Source of the DNA: Kiloniellaceae bacterium | GTDB taxonomy: Bacteria > Pseudomonadota > Alphaproteobacteria > Kiloniellales > Kiloniellaceae | Reading direction: 5' to 3' | Assembly: GCA_021776195.1 (NCBI GenBank) | Contig: JAJFGK010000044.1 | Coordinates: 69,787 to 133,786, forward strand | DNA length: 64,000 nt | Shown here: piece after piece, positions 26,718-34,057 of the stretch | Position numbering within the stretch: the stretch's first letter is position 1 | Layout: each line of letters begins with the position of its first letter | Notes under the pieces: model-generated | What the model was told of the DNA's origin: nothing | The model's input: the letters and a program-made list of their open reading frames with translations, nothing else | Databases searched by the model: none | Made by a program: the position numbers and the translations under genes

Positions 26718-27758
26718 ATGCACCCGTTCAGCCCCTGGGAAGGTCCCGAAGTCTGGATGGGGAGCGATTTTGCCTCCGACGACTCCTGGATTTTTCGGCT
26801 GGGCGAACCGGACATCGAAGAGATCGGAAAGGCGGTTAGGGCCGGCCGCGACCGGGGCCTGAGGGCCGAAGACCTGACCCGGGAAACCTTTCCCCTGCCA
26901 CGCCTTGGCGAAGTCTTCGCGCAGGCGCAATCGACCTTGCTGCGGGGGCGGGGATTTATCGTCCTGCGCGGCTTGCCGGTGTCGGCCTGGCCGCTGGAGG
27001 ATCTGGTCCGGGCCTATTGGGGGATCGGCCGTTGGTTCGGCGATCCCGTGCCGCAGAACGGTCGCGGCCATCTTCTGGGCCATGTCATCGATCTGCGCCG
27101 GGATGGCGGTCCGGCCCAGCGAATTTATCAGACCAACCGGACGCAGCCCTTTCATTCGGACTCCTGCGATATCGTCGGTCTGCTTTGCCTGCGGGCCGCC
27201 AGGCGCGGCGGCGAGAGCGCCATCGCGAGCGCGGCCGCGGCCTACAACAGGCTGCGTGAAACCGACCCGGAGTCTCTGGCGCAGCTCTGCGAGACGTTCC
27301 ATTGCGACCGCTACGACGAAGTCCCGGAAGGCAAGGCGCCCTTCTACGAGGTGCGGGTCATGAATCGCTGCGAAGACTACCTGACCTGCTGTGGCATGGA
27401 TCCGGACATCCGCTCGGCGCAACGCCTGCCGGAGGTCCCTCGGCTGACCGCGCAACAGACCCGGGCCCTCGATGCCTTGCAGGGGGTCTGCCGGGACATC
27501 GCATTGAACATGATCCTCGAGCCGGGCGATATCCAACTGATCCACAATCACGTTGTCCTGCACGCGCGCGGCGCATTTGAAGACCACGATGACCCCGATG
27601 AGCGCCGCTACCTGCTCCGTCTCTGGCTTTCGGCGCCCAACGGCCGGCCTCTGCCCGCGTTCCTGAGCGAGCGTTGGGGCAACATCCAGGTCGGTACGCT
27701 TCGCGGCGGCATCTACGTCAAGGGCGTCGCCCCAACCCTGTCGCTCGACCCGGGGTGA
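26718..27758 (+). CDS. TauD/TfdA-like Fe(II)/2-oxoglutarate-dependent dioxygenase
   Basis: A 346-residue protein. 'RGFIVLRGLPVSAW' and the iron-binding HxD as 'QPFHSDSCDIVGLLCLR' are the TauD/TfdA pattern; 'LIHNHVVLHARGAFEDHDD' carries the distal His and 'RRYLLRLWLSAP' the Arg that binds 2-oxoglutarate. The product class hydroxylates or cleaves small acids, betaines or amino-acid derivatives; substrate not readable. The ATG at 26718 follows aaagg closely; ATG 26757 is an alternative. It is followed 38 bases later by a class IV aminotransferase, presumably a two-gene operon. Confidence 0.85.
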   Translation: MHPFSPWEGPEVWMGSDFASDDSWIFRLGEPDIEEIGKAVRAGRDRGLRAEDLTRETFPLPRLGEVFAQAQSTLLRGRGFIVLRGLPVSAWPLEDLVRAYWGIGRWFGDPVPQNGRGHLLGHVIDLRRDGGPAQRIYQTNRTQPFHSDSCDIVGLLCLRAARRGGESAIASAAAAYNRLRETDPESLAQLCETFHCDRYDEVPEGKAPFYEVRVMNRCEDYLTCCGMDPDIRSAQRLPEVPRLTAQQTRALDALQGVCRDIALNMILEPGDIQLIHNHVVLHARGAFEDHDDPDERRYLLRLWLSAPNGRPLPAFLSERWGNIQVGTLRGGIYVKGVAPTLSLDPG

Positions 27759-27796
27759 AGCCGGCGCCTGATCGGGTAATCGAAAAAGGGCTATCC

Positions 27797-28726
27797 ATGG
27801 AAAAATCACCTTCGGAACTCAGCACCCACGATGCGGATGCGGACCCGAGAAACGACGATCTCAAGATCTACGTGAACGGACGGATCCTGCACCGCGACGA
27901 GGCCAAGGTCTCGGTCTACGACGCCGGCTTCATGCTCGGCGACGGGGTCTGGGAAGGGCTCAGGCTCTACAACGGCCGCTTTGCCTTTCTCGAGGAACAC
28001 CTCGACCGGCTTTACGAGGCGGCCCTGGCCATCGACCTGGATATCGGGCTCGGCAAGGCCGGCCTGGAACAGGCGCTCTACGATACCGCGGCGGCCAACG
28101 GCATGACCGAGCACGTTCATGCCCGGCTGATGATCACCCGCGGCATCAAGGCCAAGCCGTTTCAGGACCCGCGCCTGTCCAGATCGGGGCCGACCATCGT
28201 CATCATCATGGAGTTTTCCAAACCCAGCGATGCGACCCTGGCGCAGGGGATCCGCCTCCATACCGTGCCGGTCTATCGGGGCCTGCCGATGACCCAGGAT
28301 CCCAAGCTCAATTCCCATTCCAAGCTGAACTGCATCCTGGCCGGCATCCACGCCCAGAAGGCGGGGGCCGACGAGGCCCTGATGCTGGACCCCCAGGGCT
28401 TCGTCAACACGACCAACTCCTGCAACTTTTTCATCGTGCGCAAGGGCGAAGTCTGGACCTCCACCGGCGACTACTGCATGAACGGTATCACCCGCAAGAA
28501 GGTCATCGAGCTGTGCCGGGCCAACGACATTCCGGTGGCCGAGCGCAACTACGCCCTGGTCGAGACCTACGGCGCCGAGGAGGCCTTCATCACCGGGACC
28601 TTCGGCGCCCAGACGCCGGTGTTCGAGATCGATGGCCGCGCCATCGGCGAGGGCCGCGCGGGGCCGGTCACGCTGCGCATTCGCCAACTTTACAAAGACC
28701 TGGTCGCGGCCGACTGCGCCGGCTAG
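27797..28726 (+). CDS. Class IV aminotransferase (branched-chain / D-amino acid aminotransferase family)
   Basis: A 309-residue fold-type IV PLP enzyme: 'YVNGRILHRDEAKVSVYDAG', 'GDGVWEGLRLYNGRFAFLEE', 'LNSHSKLNCILAGIHAQKAG' containing the PLP lysine (SKLN), and 'TNSCNFFIVRKG', 'GITRKKVIEL'. The family includes IlvE, D-amino acid aminotransferase and 4-amino-4-deoxychorismate lyase; the sequence around the PLP lysine fits an aminotransferase. Ribosome binding site aaaggg at 27785-27790. Pairing with the TauD-like dioxygenase suggests degradation of an amino-acid-like substrate. The N-terminal 20 residues are a non-conserved hydrophilic tail. Confidence 0.88.
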   Translation: MEKSPSELSTHDADADPRNDDLKIYVNGRILHRDEAKVSVYDAGFMLGDGVWEGLRLYNGRFAFLEEHLDRLYEAALAIDLDIGLGKAGLEQALYDTAAANGMTEHVHARLMITRGIKAKPFQDPRLSRSGPTIVIIMEFSKPSDATLAQGIRLHTVPVYRGLPMTQDPKLNSHSKLNCILAGIHAQKAGADEALMLDPQGFVNTTNSCNFFIVRKGEVWTSTGDYCMNGITRKKVIELCRANDIPVAERNYALVETYGAEEAFITGTFGAQTPVFEIDGRAIGEGRAGPVTLRIRQLYKDLVAADCAG

Positions 28727-28760
28727 CTGGTAACTTTCAATGGGTTGTCCATCCAGTCCC

Positions 28761-30056
28761 TCAGTTTCCGATGTACTGGCAGGCCGCGACCTGCTGAAGC
28801 GGGACATCGGGCGAGGTGGCCGAATGGGTCAGCGTCTCATAGGCGAAGTGACGCTTCTGATGCTTGTACTTCGCAAAATGATATAATCCGCGCTCGATCA
28901 TCGTGTCGCATTTCCCGCCGGATATCTTGCCGGCGACCTGATGGCGATGGGGATAGTTCAGGACGCCGGTGCTGGAGGGCGCCAGATTATCTCCGGCGCT
29001 GTTGCCCGCGGCCAGGGCGTTTCCGGGCGCACCGACGAAGAACTGGTTGGGGGCGTCGATCCGCTGCCAGCCTGATTCCACATCGCATTGCGGCTGGAGA
29101 AAAAACGCGATCAGCCCGACTGGAATTTTGGTTGTCGTCTCGTTAGGCTCCGTGGTCTTCTGGCACCCCAGCAGCGGAACGAAGGGCAGCATTGGTTGCC
29201 CGGCGGCGATCGGATCCGTCCTCCCCGTCAACTTGAACGTCTCATAGTTCGCCGTGCAGTTCGATCTGATGCCATGGCTCAGTTTGACGCTGTCGACCTC
29301 GATCTTGGACGAGATGGCATGATGGTGGTCGGCCATGGTGCTGTAGTTCAACTTCTCGCCATCGGTCCAGCCTGCCGCGCTCCGAACATAGAGTTTGGCG
29401 GTGCTCTCGGGCGACACCAGGAACCGCCCGTTCCCGTGAATGAAGGGTCCCCAGTTTGGCGGACATTCTTTCTTGCTGTTGAAAAAGGCGATGCTGCCTA
29501 TCGGCATCGCGTCGGCGGCGGTCGTCTTGCCCTGAAACTGGCAAACGGGAAACTGTATGAAACCGACGTTGGCATTCGTGCCCTCGGCGCCGGTCACGGG
29601 CACGGTCGTGCTCTTGTCGACATAGGTGCCGGCCTTCACCATGAAGGGAAACCCGTCGGCCCTATAGGCGACCGTGCTCTTCTTCTTTTTGGCCGAGACC
29701 GAGACCTTGTAACCGTGCTGATGGGCCGAGGCCTGGTATTGGCGCTGTTCTTTCTGAAACGCCATGTTCGTGCCCAGCCCCTGACCGATGCAGGCGCTGA
29801 GCGGCCCGCCGTTTGTGCAAGCCGTGGTCTCTGCCCCATCGTCCTCCCCGCCCGGGTTGGGAACGACAACCGGCAAAAGGAAGCGTCCCCAGGCCTCGGT
29901 CATCGCGCCCCATTGAGTCCCTAAGGCCGGACAGCCTTCCTCGCTTTTGACGAAAGCCACCATGTTCTCGGGCATCTGGGCGCGGATGGCCCCTGGCAGA
30001 GCGCATAAGGCAGCCAGGAGCAGACATCGAAGGGCGAGACGGAGTTGACAGATCAT
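28761..30056 (-). CDS. Exported protein with three tail-collar-like repeats, function unknown
   Basis: A 431-residue protein with a signal peptide (residues 1-26, hydrophobic core 'ALRCLLLAALCALPG', cut after IRA). The rest is three copies of one module, at about 28-174, 185-300 and 311-428. Each begins like 'MPIGSIAFF', has a Cys and Trp about ten residues on, then 'NGRFLV' or similar, then an HxH or HHH cluster (HQH 112-114, HHH 244-246, HRH 370-372) followed by a beta strand, and ends with '..CQ' (172-173, 298-299, 426-427). This is the layout of phage short-tail-fibre/tail-collar modules, whose HxH motifs bind metal. It overlaps the upstream giant gene by four bases. No phage genes are nearby. 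Function not known. Confidence 0.8.
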   Translation of the reverse strand: MICQLRLALRCLLLAALCALPGAIRAQMPENMVAFVKSEEGCPALGTQWGAMTEAWGRFLLPVVVPNPGGEDDGAETTACTNGGPLSACIGQGLGTNMAFQKEQRQYQASAHQHGYKVSVSAKKKKSTVAYRADGFPFMVKAGTYVDKSTTVPVTGAEGTNANVGFIQFPVCQFQGKTTAADAMPIGSIAFFNSKKECPPNWGPFIHGNGRFLVSPESTAKLYVRSAAGWTDGEKLNYSTMADHHHAISSKIEVDSVKLSHGIRSNCTANYETFKLTGRTDPIAAGQPMLPFVPLLGCQKTTEPNETTTKIPVGLIAFFLQPQCDVESGWQRIDAPNQFFVGAPGNALAAGNSAGDNLAPSSTGVLNYPHRHQVAGKISGGKCDTMIERGLYHFAKYKHQKRHFAYETLTHSATSPDVPLQQVAACQYIGN

Positions 30057-33000
30057 GTCTCGCCCTCCGCCTTGAGATCCTTTTCCAGCGCGAAGAGGCT
30101 GAGCGTCGGTGAGATGAGATCGCCCAGCACGATCATCACCTCGCCGAGAATCAGGACCACGATCTTGCTGACCGGACCAACGCCGAAGTTCAGCAAGAAC
30201 TGGGACATGGGCGCTAGCGGAGCCAGGCAGAGAGACCATTTCTGCAGCTCGTTCGCATCGGCATAGACTCCATCGACCTGAAGCGTATCGACGATCGACA
30301 GATACAGCACCAGGATACCGAAAACGCCGTTGATGGTCGGTGCGGCTTCGGCAAGATCCTCGCTGTTCTCTTTGTTGGCGGCGATGAACACCGCCACGGC
30401 CAGCAGCACCGCAAAGCCGAACATGGAGATGGGGACGTGTTTCAAGCCGCGCTCTTCCAGGCTTTCGCCATAGCTGATAGTTGCCAGACAGAGCGAGGTG
30501 AAGAAGAAGAAAATGCTGCAGCCCGACAGCAAGTCAGTTATCGCTGGAAGAGCCTCGGCGCCCTCTTCGTCCTCGGTGGCATCGATGGCATAGTTCACCG
30601 CATCGAACAGGGTCAGAACGCCGCTCGATAGGAGGAGTACAATGGCAAGGTTGTGCAGTGTGGCATCGGAGGCTTTTCCGACCGTCCCCGACGCTTCCTG
30701 CTTTTGCCCCGGCACCCATCGGCCCGCCGTGACCAGAGCGCTGATTGTCTCGACCTCGTCGGACTTGATCGGCGCCTTGTTGAACAAAAGCTCGTAGATC
30801 AAGGTCGCCGGGACCGCCCCGATCAGCGCGAAGAGATCGAGAAAGCGTAGTTTTGCTCCACCGCTGATGATCGAGTAGATATCCGAAACCAGTGGAATGT
30901 GGATCGGCTTTTCCAGCAGCGCGAGCATCAGCTTCAGACAACTCTCGGCCACGCTCCCGATGGCCTTGATAACGCCCTTGACCGCATCGCAGGCGGCCTG
31001 CGTGGCCAACTTGAACAACGAGAAGAACTCGTAAGCGGCGACTTTCAGAAAGTCGTCCAACGATTTGATGTCGCCGAGCTTGGCCAGCATTTGCTGCCCG
31101 GTTTGCTTGATGCCCGGGTCGCTTTCGATCTTCTTGTAGACGTCATTCAGTGCCTCGATCACCGGGTCGCTGCCGGGAAGGGCGGCTTCGGCGTACAGGG
31201 AGGGCGTGGTCGCGCTGGAATAGTTCTGCTGGGCCTTGCGCCTCAGGTAGTTCATGCGCATGGCGTGTTTGCGATGGGTCTGGTTGTAGCCGGCCGCCTT
31301 CATGGGGCTTTGCGTTCCCGACCCGGTGAAGGGCGATTTGACCGGCGCCACCGATTTGCCGAAGCTCCGACCCTTGGGCATGATTTTGGCCAACAGTTCG
31401 TCGAAGACATGGTCGATGTCTTTTTCCACCTTGGTGACTTCCTGGTTCACCAGCGACATCGCATCCCCGATCCCGCCGGCGAGCAACGGCATGCCGCCAC
31501 TGACCACGTCCTTGAAGCAATCCTTGGTGACCAGGACGTTCTTCCAGTCGAACAGGAACCGCAGCCATTTCAAAAGATCGACCACGAAATCGACTACGTC
31601 CTTGATGATTTCGGCCATGACCGCGAAGTAACTCTTCAAGGCGTCGAAGGTTTCCTCCAGCGTGGTGGTCACGAACTGAATGAGCTTGCCGCCGTGCCGG
31701 ATCACGAACTGAACGCCTTTGATGACGGATTTTTCGATGTCATGCTCGATCTTGATGGCGACCTGATCGATCTTCTTCACGGCCTTTTCGAACCAGTGGA
31801 TGGCGTCGCCGATGTCGCCCCCGAAGGAACTGGCCGCCGCCCGCATTGCCGCGAACTCGTCGTCCGGGATCAGGTCGCAGGTCAGGCCCTGGCCAGCGGG
31901 TGCCATCTTCGTCACGTAGGCCCCGGCCGGCGGATCGAACCGGCTGTTCCCGTTCTTTAGCTTGAGCCCGGCTTGCGCCACCGAGGTGACCTTGTCGGCC
32001 ACTTTCTTGGCGTCCTTGCCCTTGACGGATTTCGCCAGGACGCCGCCTTGATGCATGGTCGTGCCGTTGACCTTGAATCCCTTGTCCTGGCCGGCCAGTC
32101 GCTGGTGGACATCCTCGTCGGCCGAAAAGACCTGGGAGACTTTCGATTCGGTGGCCGTGATTGTGATCTTCGGCGACAGCAGACCGGTGGCCCGGCTGCC
32201 GACCGTGATCTTGCCCTCGACGTCGGTCTGCAGCGCGTCGATCGCGTCGTCCTTGCCGGGTCCGCAGTGGTAGGTGACGCCATTGACCTCGATGATCGAT
32301 TTGCGGTCGGTGTTGATGGTCACGGCGGCGTTCCTGATCGGACTGCCACTGGCCGCCTCCTGCAGCAGAATCTCGTGCGCGTAGGTGTTGTCGGGCAGCG
32401 TGTAGGACTGCTTGTGCTTCTTCTCGCCCGAGGCCTGTGGCACCGCGACCCTGTAGTTTTGCCAAAGCGTCGTGGCGGGGTCCTGGCACAGGTAGTAAAC
32501 GCTGGCATCGGCGCCGTCGTAGTAGAAGGCCTCGGCGCCACAGACCATTCTGGCCGGACAGGCGATCAAGGAGACCGCGTCGCCAAGGGGACGCCAGGCG
32601 CCAAAAGCGAGGCTGTCGCCCGGTGTTTGAACGAGCGCCCAGAGCTGGTTGTTTTCATCCGATGCCAGGATGTTAAAGCGATCCTTGATGTCGATGCCGC
32701 ATTCGACGCGGGTCGTCTTCGCGGGCGGCGCAAAGACCGCCGGCGGATCCTGGCTCGCGGCTTTGGAGGTCAGTTCCTCGGCCTCGACGGCCGCGCTGCC
32801 GGCGGCATAGCCGGTGACACTGTAGAGCGCCCCGTCGCAGGTCTGGATCAGGAAACCATAGGAGCCGCCGGCGCTCTGCGGCAGGGGGATGATCTGCTCG
32901 GCGTCGACGGCCTTGGCGATCTTGAGCGCGCCATAGGACCAGCTCGCCTGCTTTGCGGTATCGAGGGCGACCACGCCCTGGGCATCGATCGTGATCGGCG

Positions 33001-33712
33001 TGAAGTCCAGGGTCTTGTCGGGCTTGCACGACACGAAGGTGAGGCCGTCCCCGGAGGTCGACTGAACCACCCGGCAAGAGGTCCCCGCATTGTAGGTGCT
33101 CTCGGCTAGGGTCCAGTCGGCCATATCGGCCGATTTGCGGGTGTTGATGAAAAAAACCTTGCTGTTGCCGGGCTCGATCTCGCTGATTCCGTACAGCAGG
33201 GTATTGCCGTCGAAGGATGACAGCGCGTCGAGCTGGAGGAGCGATCCGGACAGAAGGTTATCGAACGGCGTGCCGTGGAAATTGACAGCCGTCCAGGCGT
33301 CCTTGCCACCCGGATCGCGGCACATGGCCTGCAGTTGGAAAGTGTTGGCTGGCGCGGCGCGGGGATAGAGCGCCATGACGAACAGGGCCGCGTCCTGTGC
33401 CTTGCCGCCGGCGCCCACGTAATAGGATGCGATACGTTCAATCGGGACCTTGGGCGGAGCCAGGCCGATTTGGATGACTTCGCGGCTCCAGCCGGCAATC
33501 GAATCGGAGACCCTGAAGAAGCGGGACACTTCGGTCGGCGTGCTTTCGTTGCCCGATGGCGCGGCTGTGATCAGGCTGTAGGGCGCGCCGCGTGCCGAAT
33601 GATCCTGGACCGCGCTGAAACTGCCTTCATAGATGTTGCCGGCGACCGGCGGTGTCTTGGTGAGATGAAGATCTTCAATCAGAGTCGCGCTGTTCTCGAA
33701 CACATTTGGCAT
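30053..33712 (-). CDS. Very large protein with beta-rich front and multi-pass membrane C-terminus, function unknown
   Basis: A 1,219-residue protein that I do not recognise. Residues 1 to about 430 are beta-rich with regularly spaced Trp/Gly ('DGNTLLYGISEI', 'DENNQLWALVQTPGD', 'DASVYYLCQD'), like a propeller or tectonin-type lectin. About 437-527 looks like a CNA-B/carboxypeptidase-regulatory strand domain ('GSPIRNAAVTI ... TDVEGKITV'). About 600-940 is mainly amphipathic helix with hydrophobic patches. From about 955 to 1207 come five or six membrane segments ('FFFFTSLCLA', 'FGFAVLLAVAVFIAA'). No signal peptide is seen. ATG 33712 (MPNVFENS) is chosen over 33727 since ggagag lies 8 bases upstream. 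Coupled by a 4-base overlap to the collar-repeat gene. Confidence 0.78.
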   Translation of the reverse strand: MPNVFENSATLIEDLHLTKTPPVAGNIYEGSFSAVQDHSARGAPYSLITAAPSGNESTPTEVSRFFRVSDSIAGWSREVIQIGLAPPKVPIERIASYYVGAGGKAQDAALFVMALYPRAAPANTFQLQAMCRDPGGKDAWTAVNFHGTPFDNLLSGSLLQLDALSSFDGNTLLYGISEIEPGNSKVFFINTRKSADMADWTLAESTYNAGTSCRVVQSTSGDGLTFVSCKPDKTLDFTPITIDAQGVVALDTAKQASWSYGALKIAKAVDAEQIIPLPQSAGGSYGFLIQTCDGALYSVTGYAAGSAAVEAEELTSKAASQDPPAVFAPPAKTTRVECGIDIKDRFNILASDENNQLWALVQTPGDSLAFGAWRPLGDAVSLIACPARMVCGAEAFYYDGADASVYYLCQDPATTLWQNYRVAVPQASGEKKHKQSYTLPDNTYAHEILLQEAASGSPIRNAAVTINTDRKSIIEVNGVTYHCGPGKDDAIDALQTDVEGKITVGSRATGLLSPKITITATESKVSQVFSADEDVHQRLAGQDKGFKVNGTTMHQGGVLAKSVKGKDAKKVADKVTSVAQAGLKLKNGNSRFDPPAGAYVTKMAPAGQGLTCDLIPDDEFAAMRAAASSFGGDIGDAIHWFEKAVKKIDQVAIKIEHDIEKSVIKGVQFVIRHGGKLIQFVTTTLEETFDALKSYFAVMAEIIKDVVDFVVDLLKWLRFLFDWKNVLVTKDCFKDVVSGGMPLLAGGIGDAMSLVNQEVTKVEKDIDHVFDELLAKIMPKGRSFGKSVAPVKSPFTGSGTQSPMKAAGYNQTHRKHAMRMNYLRRKAQQNYSSATTPSLYAEAALPGSDPVIEALNDVYKKIESDPGIKQTGQQMLAKLGDIKSLDDFLKVAAYEFFSLFKLATQAACDAVKGVIKAIGSVAESCLKLMLALLEKPIHIPLVSDIYSIISGGAKLRFLDLFALIGAVPATLIYELLFNKAPIKSDEVETISALVTAGRWVPGQKQEASGTVGKASDATLHNLAIVLLLSSGVLTLFDAVNYAIDATEDEEGAEALPAITDLLSGCSIFFFFTSLCLATISYGESLEERGLKHVPISMFGFAVLLAVAVFIAANKENSEDLAEAAPTINGVFGILVLYLSIVDTLQVDGVYADANELQKWSLCLAPLAPMSQFLLNFGVGPVSKIVVLILGEVMIVLGDLISPTLSLFALEKDLKAEGET

Positions 33713-34057
33713 CGCGTCGCTCTCCATCTGAAATTACCAGGAATAGCAGCCGGACCAAACTCTCCGTTTTTTAGTAGCATAACCCGGTCCGCCTTTGTAA
33801 CATCGAGGGCATCATCCGAAGGTGTCGGGGCAGATCGCTCGAACCGGGAAACGACGCCCGGCTGCTCGATCTGACAGGACGTTGCCGCTGTCGGATTAGC
33901 GGTGCCTGCCGCCCCGGTAAATTCAACTTTCTGACTATGTCGTCAGTCGAATCTTTGGGCGACGACTCATCGATAGGACTGTAGGGTAGGTGACGATTCG
34001 TAGGGTGTGGCGCGATTCGCTGCCACCACCGAAAGTATGTCAGAGGAGGCGGACACG
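33713..34057. other. Non-coding 345-base divergent region between the giant gene and the haem-protein operon
   Basis: No supported gene. It must contain promoters in both directions. Visible structure: cggacc (33751-33756) and ggtccg (33786-33791) form an inverted pair around an AT-rich stretch, upstream of the giant gene; and an imperfect 19-base direct repeat at 33982-34019 upstream of the haem operon. A strong ribosome binding site (gaggagg, about 34042-34048) precedes the ATG at 34058. Confidence 0.6.
33982..34019 (+). repeat. Imperfect 19-bp direct repeat upstream of the haem-protein operon
   Basis: Units 33982-34000 and 34001-34019 both start tagggt and end cgattcg, agreeing at 14 of 19 positions. 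It ends 38 bases before the start codon at 34058. It may be a paired activator or repressor site. Confidence 0.5.

Noticed and set aside
28761..30056. Prophage remnant (tail fibre gene)
   Set aside because: The protein has a Sec signal peptide and there are no capsid, terminase, integrase or lysis genes around it; the amidase at 45257 is 15 kb away and not in a phage context.
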